From assembly GCF_019669965.1 (NCBI RefSeq), contig NZ_AP019781.1, positions 806,001-870,000 on the forward strand: DNA of 64,000 nt. Reading direction: 5' to 3'. Source of the DNA: Methanoculleus chikugoensis. GTDB taxonomy: Archaea; Halobacteriota; Methanomicrobia; Methanomicrobiales; Methanoculleaceae. A program made the translations under genes and the position numbers. The notes beneath the pieces were generated by a model. It was not told where the DNA came from. It ran no database searches and saw only the letters and a program-made list of their open reading frames with translations. Of the stretch, positions 8,542-17,244 are shown one piece after another; within the stretch, counting starts at the first letter, position 1, and every line of letters starts with the position of its first letter.

Positions 8542-10089
8542 TCACTCCGCCCGCACGCTCGCCCCGGAGTTCCTCGCCCGCGTGAGCAGCACCGACCCCC
8601 CCTGCTCGCCGAGCACCTCCCTCGCCGCCCGGGTCACATCCTGCATCCCGGAATCCCCGACGGCGTAGACCGTCGGCCCGAACGAACTCAGGCCCGCTCC
8701 GGCGGCGCCGGCCTGCACCGTCGCCTCGAGGAGCGAGGAGATGACCGGGTGCTGCAGGCCCACCTCGACCTTCTTGAACCCGAGCGACTGTGTCCGGTTG
8801 ATCGCCGAACCGAAGAGGTCGAGGTCGTGCTCGACGAGGCCCGGGATCATCCGCATGAGCACCTCGTGGCAGACCTCCCGGACTTCGTCGAGGGGAACCG
8901 GGCAGTGGGTGCGGAAGATATCGACCTCCCCTCTCCCGTGCGCTCCTGCGCCTACCTGCGGCGTGACGAGCAGGATGCGCCAGTCCTCCGGGAACCGGTG
9001 CCGGGCGAGAACCGGCGGGGGCGCGACGCCCCGCGACGCCGCCGAGGGGCGGAAATCATCTTTGCCCCCGGGAGAGCCGAACCGGTGCCCGCCGTCCAGG
9101 ATGAACCCCCCCTGCTCGAACGCCGCCGTGCCGATGCCGGAGGTCCCGCCGCGCCCGACGACCTTCGCAAGATCGCATACGGAGACGTCCCGCTCGTAAA
9201 GCCGGCAGAGGGCGGCGGCCGTGGCGAGAGCAACCTGCGTCCCGCTCCCGAGCCCGGCGTGATGCCGTGCGGCGGCATGCAGGGCGATCTCCGCGCCCCC
9301 GGGAAGTCCGAGCGTCTCCTTCGCCGCCCGGGCCGCATCGGCAACCCTGCGGCGCGACTCCTCGTCGCCGCCGCGAACCTCGATCCCCGCGGCTTTCCGT
9401 GCATCGAGCACGCACCCCGGCTCGTCGAGGGTGACCCCGACCCCGCCGTCCACCCTGCCGGACGCGCCGTTCATGTCGAGCAGGGTGATGTGGATCCTTG
9501 ATGGAGCATCGACGAGCACCCTGATCTCGTCGGTGAACGCCGTGCAGGGGAAGATCTCCTCGATGGCGATCAGCGGCTCTTCGCGGTGGATGATCCGGTA
9601 CTTCCGCGAGAGCATCGGTTCGCACCGGTGGACGTTGAACGTCCGGGCAAGATCCGTGCCGGCACGGACGACGCGGGCGTCGGTGATCTCCCGGCGCGAC
9701 TCTATCCGGTGGCGGCGGAGAATCCTCCCGATGGGAATATCGGCCCGCATGAGATCCTGCCTGAACTCCGGTTTAAGCCGCCGGAGCGGGGTGCAGGAGA
9801 CCGCGTAGATGAGCACTTCTCCCGTTACGCCGTCTTTCAGTTCAACGACGCGGTAGTTGACCTCGTCGCCCTGCTCGATATCGAGTGCCGCCGCCGCCTC
9901 GGTATCGGCGCCGACGACGTCCTGTACCAGGGTGGTGATGGTGACGGGGTGGCCGGTCGCCATCTCGAGCAGGCCGGTCACCGACCCGTCGGTTCCGATG
10001 AGAACCTTCTGCATCGGGGAGAGCCTTCCCACGCCCTGCTCGATCTCCCGTATCTTCTCGACGATGCTGTCTGCCGTCAGGGGTTCCAT
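8542..10089 (-). CDS. mptG: Beta-ribofuranosylaminobenzene 5'-phosphate synthase fused to a chorismate-lyase-like domain
   Basis: Residues about 195-515 are a GHMP-kinase-fold beta-RFAP synthase: VLVDAPSRIHITLLDMNG, HHAGLGSGTQVALATAAAL (about 276-294), GRGGTSGIG and GLSSFGPTVYA. The enzyme joins 4-hydroxybenzoate and PRPP with loss of CO2, committing carbon to (tetrahydro)methanopterin. Residues 1-190 look like the DUF98/chorismate pyruvate-lyase family: PIGRILRRHR at 118-127 and RKYRIIHREEPLIAIEE at 162-178. That family makes 4-hydroxybenzoate from chorismate, so the fusion would couple substrate supply to use. The coupling is inference from family knowledge; motifs of both domains are visible. 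Confidence 0.88.
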   Translation of the reverse strand: MEPLTADSIVEKIREIEQGVGRLSPMQKVLIGTDGSVTGLLEMATGHPVTITTLVQDVVGADTEAAAALDIEQGDEVNYRVVELKDGVTGEVLIYAVSCTPLRRLKPEFRQDLMRADIPIGRILRRHRIESRREITDARVVRAGTDLARTFNVHRCEPMLSRKYRIIHREEPLIAIEEIFPCTAFTDEIRVLVDAPSRIHITLLDMNGASGRVDGGVGVTLDEPGCVLDARKAAGIEVRGGDEESRRRVADAARAAKETLGLPGGAEIALHAAARHHAGLGSGTQVALATAAALCRLYERDVSVCDLAKVVGRGGTSGIGTAAFEQGGFILDGGHRFGSPGGKDDFRPSAASRGVAPPPVLARHRFPEDWRILLVTPQVGAGAHGRGEVDIFRTHCPVPLDEVREVCHEVLMRMIPGLVEHDLDLFGSAINRTQSLGFKKVEVGLQHPVISSLLEATVQAGAAGAGLSSFGPTVYAVGDSGMQDVTRAAREVLGEQGGSVLLTRARNSGASVRAE

Positions 10090-10161
10090 ATCCTTGGGTA
10101 GCGTTGTACATGGGGACTACAAAAAGGTGGTGCCAAAAGATCCGCCCTTCTCAGGGGCGGC

Positions 10162-11316
10162 TCACGGCGAAAAGAACAGGGAGAGGAAGTCCGGCGCTTC
10201 TATGAGCCCGAACGAGCCCTTTGCCGCCTCGCGCTCGGAGAACGCGGAGACGTCGTCCCTCCCCTTCCCGAGCACCGCGAACGGCACCGGGTCTGCTGTG
10301 TGGGTCTTATACCGGATCGGCGTCGGGTGGTCGGGGAGGACCGCGACGGTCGTGTCCGGGCGGTCGAGGACGATCCCGATCGCCTCGTCGAGCCGCTCGA
10401 TCGCCCGCACCTTCTCCTCGACGCTCCCCATGTGCCCGGCCTCGTCGGGGGCCTCGACGTGCATGTAGACGAAGTCGAGGCGGTCGAGGGCGTCGACTGC
10501 GTACCGTGCCTTCGCCTCGTAGTCGGTGTCGATGAACCCGGTGGCGCCGGGAACGTGGATCACCTCCATCCCGGCGAGGCGGGCGATGCCGCCGAGAAGA
10601 TCGACCGCGGAGATCACGCCGCCCACAAGGCCGTACTTCTCGCGGAAGGGCGCGAGCGACGGCTTCTTCCCGCCGCTCCACGGCCAGATATCGGTTGCAG
10701 CGGTCTTTCCGTCCTCGCGGCGGCGCCGGTTGACCGGATGATCGACAAAGACCTTGCGTGCCCGCTCCATGCAGTCGAGGAGGAGTTCGGCGTCGCCTCC
10801 GCGCGGGAGGAACTCTGTGACCGGCTGACCGACGATGTCGTGGGGCGGGGTGGTGACGGCGCCCCGCGCGCCGGGAACGGTCATCAGGTTCCGGTAGCTG
10901 ATCCCCGGGTGGACCCGGACATCGCCGAGCGCGGCAGAGAGGCTGCGGAGGAGCTCGGCGCCCTCGGCACTCGAGATGTGCCCGGCGTTGAAGTCCTCCA
11001 TCACGCCGTCGCGGATCGCGACCAGGTTGCACCGGTAGGCCATCTCGCCGTCCCCGAGATCGATGCCCATGCTGGCCGCCTCGAGCGGCCCCCTCCCGGT
11101 ATAGGAGGTGCGGGGGTCGTAGCCAAGGATCGAGAGGTTCGCGACGTCGCTCCCCGGCTCGAATCCCCCCGGCACCGTCCGGAGCATCCCGCACCGCCCC
11201 TCGCGGGCGATCCTGTCCATATTCGGTATCTCTGCGTACTCGAGGGGTGTCCTGCCCCCCAGTTCGGCAAGCGGCTCGTCCGCCATGCCGTCCCCGAGAA
11301 TGACGACGTACTTCAT
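10162..11316 (-). CDS. apgM: Cofactor-independent phosphoglycerate mutase, archaeal type
   Basis: This 384-residue alkaline-phosphatase-fold enzyme interconverts 3- and 2-phosphoglycerate in gluconeogenesis. MKYVVILGDGMADEP carries the first metal-binding Asp. PGSDVANLSILGYDP contains the Ser nucleophile region. HVEAPDEAGHMG and VLPDHPTPI supply the later metal ligands. The start at MKYVV (11316) is preferred over an upstream ATG (11331), which adds five residues before the conserved first strand. It is followed on the same strand by mptG after about 70 bases. Confidence 0.92.
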   Translation of the reverse strand: MKYVVILGDGMADEPLAELGGRTPLEYAEIPNMDRIAREGRCGMLRTVPGGFEPGSDVANLSILGYDPRTSYTGRGPLEAASMGIDLGDGEMAYRCNLVAIRDGVMEDFNAGHISSAEGAELLRSLSAALGDVRVHPGISYRNLMTVPGARGAVTTPPHDIVGQPVTEFLPRGGDAELLLDCMERARKVFVDHPVNRRRREDGKTAATDIWPWSGGKKPSLAPFREKYGLVGGVISAVDLLGGIARLAGMEVIHVPGATGFIDTDYEAKARYAVDALDRLDFVYMHVEAPDEAGHMGSVEEKVRAIERLDEAIGIVLDRPDTTVAVLPDHPTPIRYKTHTADPVPFAVLGKGRDDVSAFSEREAAKGSFGLIEAPDFLSLFFSP

Positions 11317-11367
11317 GTAAACCCTGTGCAAGTCCTGGTAATCCCTGATCCGGGGGCGGCGTGCCCC

Positions 11368-12300
11368 CTACCCGAGCATGGCGCGGACCGCTCTCCGGAC
11401 GCTCTCTTCCGACGTGGTTCGGCACCGCCACCCGAGACCCTTGAGTTTCTCGACCGAGAGCTGCATCTTCGGCACGTCGCCGACCCAGCCGCGCGCTCCG
11501 CCGGTGAACCGGTAGCGGACGCCGGAGAGGCCCATCTCCTCCGTGACGATATCGGCGATCCTGACGACGTCGATCCAGTCCTCGGAACCGATGTTGAAGG
11601 TGTTCGCCGGATCGTGCGAGTGCTCGATCCCGAACTGCACGGCACGGACACACTCTCCGACCTCCAGGTAGGATTTCGTCTGCCTGCCGTCGCCGAGGAT
11701 CTCGAGCTCCTGCGGGTTCTCGCGAAGTTTCCGGATGAAGTCGGTGATGACCCCATGCCCGCTCCGCTCGCCGATGATGTTTGCAAACCGGTAAACCCAG
11801 GACGTCATCTCAAACGAGTGGCAGTACGACGATATGAGCGCCTCGCAGGCGAGTTTCGTCGCACCGTAGACGGATATCGGTTCGAGCGGCGTATAGGTCT
11901 CCGGCGTGGGGATGACGGCGGCATCGCCGTAGACGGTCGAGGTCGAGGTGAAGACCAGTTCCGGAACGCCGTGCGCCCGCATCGCCTCGAGCACCCGGTG
12001 CGTCGCGACGATATTGTTCCTGATCTGGGAGTCCGGGGTCACGGCGCTCTGCCGGACGTCGGGGTCTGCGGCGAGATGGTAGACCCGGTCTGCGCCGGAA
12101 AATCGTTCCTGCCACCCGTCGTCGAGCAGGTTTTGCCTGACAAGGGCGACCCGCCCGGCTGCCGCGTGGTGCGCGAGGTTCGTCTCGGTGCCCGCACTGC
12201 AGTCGTCGATGACCAGCACGTCGTCTCCCGCCGCGACCAGCGCGTCGACGACGTGCGAACCGATGAACCCGGCACCGCCCGTTACGATAGAGAACATCAT
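11368..12300 (-). CDS. NAD-dependent nucleotide-sugar epimerase/dehydratase
   Basis: The 310-residue extended short-chain dehydrogenase has the Rossmann motif TGGAGFIGSH at 7-16, TSTSTVYGD, and the catalytic YxxxK pair at Tyr145/Lys149 (SVYGATKLACE). Its length and overall pattern fit the archaeal UDP-glucose 4-epimerase / UDP-glucuronate epimerase group. It would supply sugars for surface or lipid-linked glycans in the cytoplasm. The substrate cannot be fixed from sequence. It is upstream of apgM by about 50 bases and may share its transcript. Confidence 0.85.
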   Translation of the reverse strand: MMFSIVTGGAGFIGSHVVDALVAAGDDVLVIDDCSAGTETNLAHHAAAGRVALVRQNLLDDGWQERFSGADRVYHLAADPDVRQSAVTPDSQIRNNIVATHRVLEAMRAHGVPELVFTSTSTVYGDAAVIPTPETYTPLEPISVYGATKLACEALISSYCHSFEMTSWVYRFANIIGERSGHGVITDFIRKLRENPQELEILGDGRQTKSYLEVGECVRAVQFGIEHSHDPANTFNIGSEDWIDVVRIADIVTEEMGLSGVRYRFTGGARGWVGDVPKMQLSVEKLKGLGWRCRTTSEESVRRAVRAMLG

Positions 12301-12606
12301 AGAGTAATCTCCCTCTCATGCTATAGGATTTACTTATGGGTGGAGCGGGGAGACGCCCTCTCTATCCGGCACGAGCGGGGGAGTTCAACCCGGAGAAAAG
12401 TTAATGTGCGCACGCCGTTCACTCCACGATCCGGTACCTTCGTTCGGGGCAGATTTTTCATGATTGCCTCCGACATATGATGAATCACAAGGAGTTGTCC
12501 GATTGAGAGAGGCATGCACCCATTGCAGATCCGGCCGGTTTTCCGTCGCCGTCAGCCTGCAGAGCCGAATTTTTGCGTTCGTCGATAGCCCGAGCGGAGC
12601 CGGACG
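12301..12606. other. Divergent intergenic region
   Basis: These 306 bases separate the epimerase (minus) from the DUF368 gene (plus). A weak TATA-like stretch near 12320-12335 could serve the epimerase. No gene, repeat or RNA was recognised. Confidence 0.4.
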
Positions 12607-13482
12607 ATGAGCCTGCGCCCGGATGATATACGGGAACACGCCGGGATCTATCTCCGCGGCCTCGCGATGGGGGCCTGCGATATCATCCCCGGTGTCTCTG
12701 GGGGAACGATCGCCCTCATCACCGGGATATACGAGCGGCTGGTCGGAGCCATCGGCAGTGTCGACCCTGCCTCGGTAAAACACCTCGTCCGGGGGGACTT
12801 TGGGTCTCTCAGGGCAGACATCGAGAAGATCGATCTTCCGTTCATCGTCGTCCTCCTTGCCGGTATCGGCACCGCCTTCCTCCTGATGTCCGGGGTGATC
12901 CTTACCCTCCTCACCGACCACACGGTAGCGACCTACTCCTTCTTCCTCGGCCTGATCATTGCTTCTGCGGTCGCGATATTCTTTGAGATCCGCTCCCCGA
13001 ACGCGGCCACCGTCGCCTACCTCGTCGTCGGGGCCGGCGCCGGCTACCTCCTCGGGGGCCTCGGGAGCTTCGACGCCGGCCACTCCCTGCCGGTCCTCTT
13101 CCTCACCGGGATGGTGGCTCTCTGCGCCATGATCCTCCCCGGGATATCGGGAGCCTACATGACCCTTGTTCTCAACCAGTACGAGTTCATGCTTGCGGCG
13201 CTCCGCGCATTCTTGCTTCCCGAGATCCTGGCCTACATCGCCGGCGGTGTTGCAGGCCTCCTCCTCTTCACGAAAGCCCTCAAGTACCTCCTCGCGACCT
13301 ACCACGCGGCGATGCTCGCTCTGCTCACCGGCCTGATGCTCGGTTCGGCTCGGATGCTCTGGGATACAGGAGCCGCGGCCGGAGATATGGTGGGTGGCGG
13401 CTGGGTCTTCTTCCTTGCGGGACTTGCCGTCGTCGGCGCGTTTGAGTACGTAAAGAGGCGCTACCAGGTCGGCACGGCCTGA
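12607..13482 (+). CDS. DUF368 membrane protein, probable polyprenyl-phosphate transporter
   Basis: The 291-residue polytopic protein matches DUF368: LRGLAMGACDIIPGVSGGTIALITGIYE near 17-44 and MILPGISGAYMTLVLNQYE in the middle are the paired family signatures, with about eight hydrophobic segments. Bacterial DUF368 proteins (PopT) were recently shown to recycle C55-isoprenyl phosphate across the membrane. In an archaeon the likely cargo is dolichyl-type phosphate released after glycan transfer, which is inference. It lies 66 bases before marker protein 12 on the same strand. Confidence 0.82.
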   Translation: MSLRPDDIREHAGIYLRGLAMGACDIIPGVSGGTIALITGIYERLVGAIGSVDPASVKHLVRGDFGSLRADIEKIDLPFIVVLLAGIGTAFLLMSGVILTLLTDHTVATYSFFLGLIIASAVAIFFEIRSPNAATVAYLVVGAGAGYLLGGLGSFDAGHSLPVLFLTGMVALCAMILPGISGAYMTLVLNQYEFMLAALRAFLLPEILAYIAGGVAGLLLFTKALKYLLATYHAAMLALLTGLMLGSARMLWDTGAAAGDMVGGGWVFFLAGLAVVGAFEYVKRRYQVGTA

Positions 13483-13548
13483 TTTACGCCTCTTTGCATG
13501 GAGCGATCCAAAAACTTACTTCCCCCGGAGGGTGCAACGGAATATATC

Positions 13549-14421
13549 ATGTTCATCGGCATCGACCACGGCACCACCGCGATGCGCTTCTCAAGCGGGG
13601 ACGCGGAGTTCAAGATCTCCCGGGAAGAGGCGAGAGGCTTCTCGGCCGACGATCTTGCCCGACTCGCTCCGCTCGACGAGATCGAGGGTATTGCCGTCTG
13701 CTACTCGATGGGCGACGGCATCTCGGCCATCACCGGGATTGAACGAGTCAGGAACCGCGGTGTCATCTCACGGGAAGGTGCCGGCAAGCACATCGGCGGC
13801 GGCACCAGGGTCTACGACGCGATCGAGGAGAGCGGTCTTCCCGCCGTCGTCATCCCCGGGCTGCACCGCGCATCGCCGACCGACCCGCGGTTCAAGGCCT
13901 ACTCCCACCAGTCGAGCCCCGAGAAGATCGGGATCCTGTATGAGGTCGTGCACGACCTCGGGGACGACGTCGTGGTCTGCGACGCGAGTTCGAACACCGT
14001 CACCCTCCTCGTGACCGCCGGAAGGATCACCGGTGCGTTCGACGCCTGCGTCTTCGCGCCCGGCACCCGGCACGGCGCCCTCGACGTGGATGCCATCCGC
14101 CGGATCGACCGGGGCGAGTCGACGGCAAACGACGCTTTTCTTCACGCAGGCGTGAATTACACGGTGCCTTCCGATCTGCGGACGGAGACGATGGCCATGT
14201 TTGCCGCGATGGAATGCGCCTCGATGCTTCTCCTCAACCCCGGTGCGAACGTCGCCCTCGCCGGCTCCATGGCGCCCGCCATCGCGCCGCGGGTGAAGAA
14301 ACTCCTCTCCCGTAACGTCACCGTCTACGACGAGTGGTGCGCCTCCCGGGGGCTCGCCCGGATCGCCTGCGATGTCTTCTCGGGGGCAACCGATATCCTC
14401 GGGCTCGCGGTTGAGCGGTAG
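13549..14421 (+). CDS. Methanogenesis marker protein 12 (ASKHA fold)
   Basis: The 290-residue protein starts MFIGIDHGTTAMRFS, an ASKHA-type phosphate-binding loop, and carries GGGTRVYDAIEESGLPAVVIPGLHR and CDASSNTVTLLV, as in the methanogen-specific marker 12 family (TIGR03281). It is found in methanogens, but its reaction is not known to me. The ATG at 13549 is preferred because the upstream ATG at 13498 gives a leader unlike the family; GGAGGGTG at 13527-13534 lies rather far (14 bases) before it. A strong hairpin follows the stop. Confidence 0.85.
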   Translation: MFIGIDHGTTAMRFSSGDAEFKISREEARGFSADDLARLAPLDEIEGIAVCYSMGDGISAITGIERVRNRGVISREGAGKHIGGGTRVYDAIEESGLPAVVIPGLHRASPTDPRFKAYSHQSSPEKIGILYEVVHDLGDDVVVCDASSNTVTLLVTAGRITGAFDACVFAPGTRHGALDVDAIRRIDRGESTANDAFLHAGVNYTVPSDLRTETMAMFAAMECASMLLLNPGANVALAGSMAPAIAPRVKKLLSRNVTVYDEWCASRGLARIACDVFSGATDILGLAVER

Positions 14422-14475
14422 CCCCCGCCCGGGCAGACCGGCGGGGGCCGAACCTCCTGTTTCCTACTCTTTTAA
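14421..14475 (+). terminator. Terminator after the marker 12 gene
   Basis: GCCCCCGCC (14421-14429) pairs with GGCGGGGGC (14440-14448), starting at the last base of the stop codon. It is followed by a pyrimidine-rich tail with several T-runs to about 14475. Confidence 0.55.
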
Positions 14476-14522
14476 GTGACGTGGTGTCGTATAGTGGATT
14501 GAATAGAGGAGAGGCCGGAACC

Positions 14523-15140
14523 ATGCAGCAGGAATGCCCCAGTATCGCCGATCTCATGCTCCTGATGACGTCGCGTCTCGAAGAGACGGCGCGCACGCTG
14601 GATCAGGTAAATGCCGGCCGGCTTCTCGAAGAGATTCTCAGTGCAAAACGGATATATCTCGCGGGAGCCGGACGCTCCGGCCTTGTCGCGCGGGCGTTTG
14701 CCCAGCGGCTGATGCATCTCGGGTTCGAGAGTTACGTCATCGGTGAGACGATCACGCCCGCGTTCGGCCCGGAAGACGTCCTCGTCGCGTTCTCGGGTTC
14801 GGGAGAGACCCGGTCGGTCGTGGATGCGTGCGAGACCGCCCGGGAGATCGGGGGGAAGATCTGTCTCGTCACCTCGACGGCTGACTCGCGTATCGGCCGC
14901 ATGGCAGATTGCGTCGTCGAGATCGGGAACAACCGGCTCAAAGATGCGGATATCCCGCACGACTTCGAGATCCGCCAGCTCACCGGACAGTACCGATCGG
15001 TCTCCGGATCGTTCGCCCCGCTCGGGACACTCTTCGAGACCGTGGCGCTGGTCTTTTCGGATGCGATCGTCTCGGCTCTCATGGAAGTCCGGCACTGCAC
15101 CGCCGAGGATCTCAGAAGCCGCCTTGCAAACGTCCAGTGA
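14523..15140 (+). CDS. hxlB: 6-phospho-3-hexuloisomerase
   Basis: The 205-residue SIS-domain protein has the family's AGAGRSGLVARAFAQRLMHLG, FSGSGETRSVVDA and SGSFAPLGTLFETVAL segments. It converts D-arabino-hex-3-ulose 6-phosphate to fructose 6-phosphate, and archaea run this in reverse to make ribulose 5-phosphate. Its partner synthase is the HPS-RraA fusion at 46950. The start is set at ATG 14523 because GAGGAGAGG lies just before it; an upstream start at 14481 adds residues outside the SIS fold. Confidence 0.88.
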   Translation: MQQECPSIADLMLLMTSRLEETARTLDQVNAGRLLEEILSAKRIYLAGAGRSGLVARAFAQRLMHLGFESYVIGETITPAFGPEDVLVAFSGSGETRSVVDACETAREIGGKICLVTSTADSRIGRMADCVVEIGNNRLKDADIPHDFEIRQLTGQYRSVSGSFAPLGTLFETVALVFSDAIVSALMEVRHCTAEDLRSRLANVQ

Positions 15141-15240
15141 TCGGCGGCAGTCTCGTCTCCCGCGTCTCCTCATCCGGCACCGGCAAAAATTATCACCTCC
15201 GGGGGGCAACAGATGTTCCGGCCCGCCCTGTTGAGTGCCG

Positions 15241-15260
15241 GGTATTTATATTATTAATCA
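15241..15260 (+). promoter_or_regulatory. TATA box of the pyruvate synthase operon
   Basis: GTATTTATATTATTAATC lies about 30-40 bases before the TTG start of porG. It is the only strongly AT-rich stretch in the 144-base gap, at archaeal TATA spacing. A GGGGG ribosome site follows at 15273-15277. Confidence 0.55.
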
Positions 15261-15284
15261 TTAAGATTTAAAGGGGGTTTTTGT

Positions 15285-15830
15285 TTGAGAGAGTTACGCA
15301 TTCACGGCAGGGGTGGTCAGGGTTCCGTGACCGCCGCCGAACTCATTGCTTACGCTGCATTTGAGGGAGGTGTCTTTTCCCAGGCATTCCCGGCCTTCGG
15401 TGTAGAGCGCCGGGGCGCCCCGGTTCAGGCGTTCGTCCGGTTCAGCGACGAGAAAGTACGGCTGCGCAGCCAGGTCTACGAACCCGATTACATCATCGTG
15501 CAGGACCCGACCCTGATCGGGGATGTCGACGTCTTCAACGGTATGAAAGCGGGCGGAATTGCCATCATCAACACCGAGAAGTCCGATTTCGATTCCCACG
15601 TTCCGGAGGGCGTGAAGGTCTACACCATCGATGCGACCACCATCGCGCTCGAAGAACTCGGTGTGCCCATCACCAATACAACCCTGATGGGCGCGTTTGC
15701 CGCTGCCACCGGCGAGATCAAGCTGGAGCCGCTGGAGCATGCATTGCGGAGCCGGTTCTCCGGGAGCATGGCCGACAAAAACGTCAGGGCGGCGGAACGC
15801 GCGTACAACCAGATCGGGGGTGCCGCATAA
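15285..15830 (+). CDS. porG: Pyruvate:ferredoxin oxidoreductase, gamma subunit
   Basis: The 181-residue protein starts at TTG (MRELRIHGRGGQGSVTAAELIAYAA), the standard opening of the gamma subunit, and contains PAFGVERRGAPVQAFVRFS. With delta, alpha and beta it forms the four-subunit pyruvate synthase, which reductively carboxylates acetyl-CoA to pyruvate with reduced ferredoxin. In a CO2-fixing methanogen this is the entry to biosynthesis. The TTG is supported by the preceding GGGGG and by the TATA spacing. The stop overlaps the porD start. Confidence 0.92.
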   Translation: MRELRIHGRGGQGSVTAAELIAYAAFEGGVFSQAFPAFGVERRGAPVQAFVRFSDEKVRLRSQVYEPDYIIVQDPTLIGDVDVFNGMKAGGIAIINTEKSDFDSHVPEGVKVYTIDATTIALEELGVPITNTTLMGAFAAATGEIKLEPLEHALRSRFSGSMADKNVRAAERAYNQIGGAA

Positions 15831-16090
15831 TGGCGCTACGGGTCGGCTGTGTCGCGCCGCCGGGGAAAGCGCTTGACAACAAGACGGGCGCCTGGCGGGT
15901 CTTCAAACCGGTCTTTGATCCCGAGACATGCAGCCGGTGCGGCATGTGCGCCCTGGTATGTCCGGAAGGGTGCGTCCGCGAGACCGAGGAGGGCACGTTC
16001 GAGCCCGATCTCGACTACTGCAAGGGCTGCGGCATCTGCGTAGAGATCTGCCCGAAGAAAAGCATCCGGATGGAAAAGGAGGAGAAATAA
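15830..16090 (+). CDS. porD: Pyruvate synthase delta subunit (2[4Fe-4S] ferredoxin)
   Basis: The 86-residue subunit carries two ferredoxin cluster motifs, CSRCGMCALVCPEGC and CKGCGICVEICPKK, placing two [4Fe-4S] clusters between the catalytic site and external ferredoxin. The start ATG overlaps the last base of the porG stop (TAATG), and the stop overlaps the porA ATG in the same way, so the genes are translationally coupled. Confidence 0.92.
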   Translation: MALRVGCVAPPGKALDNKTGAWRVFKPVFDPETCSRCGMCALVCPEGCVRETEEGTFEPDLDYCKGCGICVEICPKKSIRMEKEEK

Positions 16091-17244
16091 TGCTGGAGTT
16101 TATGGAAGGGTCGCATGCGGTGGCCGAGATCGTGAAACGCTGCCGCCCGCAGGTGATCGCAGCCTACCCGATCACGCCGCAGACGCACATCGTCGAAGAC
16201 CTCGCCCAGATGGTGGCGAACTGCGAGATCGATGCCGAGTACATCACGGTCGAGAGCGAGTTCTCGGCCCTCTCCGCCTGCCTCGGTGCGAGTGCGGCGG
16301 GCTCCCGGGTCTATTCGGCGACGACGTCCCAGGGGCTTGCCCTGATGTTCGAGGTCTGCTTCAACGTGGCGGGGATGCGCCAGCCGATCGTGATGACGAT
16401 CGCGAACCGCTCGCTCGGCGCGCCGCTCTCGATCTGGAACGACCAGCAGGACTCGATATCGCTGCGTGACTCGGGGTGGCTGCAGTTCTACGCCGAGGAC
16501 AACCAGGAGACCGCCGATCTCCACCTGATCGCCTACAAGGTCTGTGAAGATCACGACATCCTCCTTCCGGCGTTCGTCTGCTTCGACGGCTTCATCCTCA
16601 CGCACACCTTCGAGCCGGTCGCTCTTCCCACCCAGGAAGAGGTGGACGCCTATCTGCCGGCCTTTAACCCGTACCAGCGGCTGGACGCGGAAAATCCGCT
16701 GAGTTTCGGGATGTATGCGACGCCCGAGTACTACACCGAATTCCGCTACGAAGTCGACCGGGCGATGCAGCGTGCCAAACAGGCATTCGTCAAGGCCGGG
16801 CGCGAGTTCGGCGAGCAGTTCGGGCGGGACTACTCCGCGCTCGTCGAGGGCTACCGGCTCGAGGACGCCGATACCGCGCTCGTTGCGATGGGCTCCATCT
16901 GCGGCACTGCAAAAGACGCCATCGACGAGATGCGCGAGCACGGACGAAAGGTCGGGCTCTTAAAGATCCGGATGTTCCGGCCGTTCCCGGCTCAGGAGAT
17001 TGCGGATGCCTTGAAGGGTGTCTCGACGGTCGCGGTGCTCGACAAGAACATATCGCTCGGCAACGGCGGGGCGGTCGGCACCGAGGTGAAGGCGGCGCTC
17101 TACGGCTCCGGCATCTCCGTGTACGACTACATCATCGCCCTCGGGGGGCGCGACGTGCGCAAACGGGACATCGCCGCAGTCGTCGATCTCGCCGAGAAAG
17201 GAGAAGGAGATATGTTCTATGGACTACGGACGGAGGTGCTCTGA
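16090..17244 (+). CDS. porA: Pyruvate synthase alpha subunit
   Basis: The 384-residue subunit starts at ATG 16090 (MLEFMEGSHAVAEIV). A longer frame from 15928 is only an overlap with porD. AAYPITPQTHIVEDLAQ and GSRVYSATTSQGLALM match the pyrimidine-binding domain I of the family, and the C-terminal half contains DKNISLGNGGAVGTEVKAAL. It binds thiamine diphosphate together with PorB. The pattern fits the pyruvate-specific archaeal enzyme better than the 2-oxoglutarate or indolepyruvate types. Confidence 0.92.
   Translation: MLEFMEGSHAVAEIVKRCRPQVIAAYPITPQTHIVEDLAQMVANCEIDAEYITVESEFSALSACLGASAAGSRVYSATTSQGLALMFEVCFNVAGMRQPIVMTIANRSLGAPLSIWNDQQDSISLRDSGWLQFYAEDNQETADLHLIAYKVCEDHDILLPAFVCFDGFILTHTFEPVALPTQEEVDAYLPAFNPYQRLDAENPLSFGMYATPEYYTEFRYEVDRAMQRAKQAFVKAGREFGEQFGRDYSALVEGYRLEDADTALVAMGSICGTAKDAIDEMREHGRKVGLLKIRMFRPFPAQEIADALKGVSTVAVLDKNISLGNGGAVGTEVKAALYGSGISVYDYIIALGGRDVRKRDIAAVVDLAEKGEGDMFYGLRTEVL

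Noticed and set aside
10300-12480. A 726-residue open frame on the plus strand
   Set aside because: It runs antisense to apgM and the epimerase gene, which have clear family motifs; long antisense frames are expected at this GC content.
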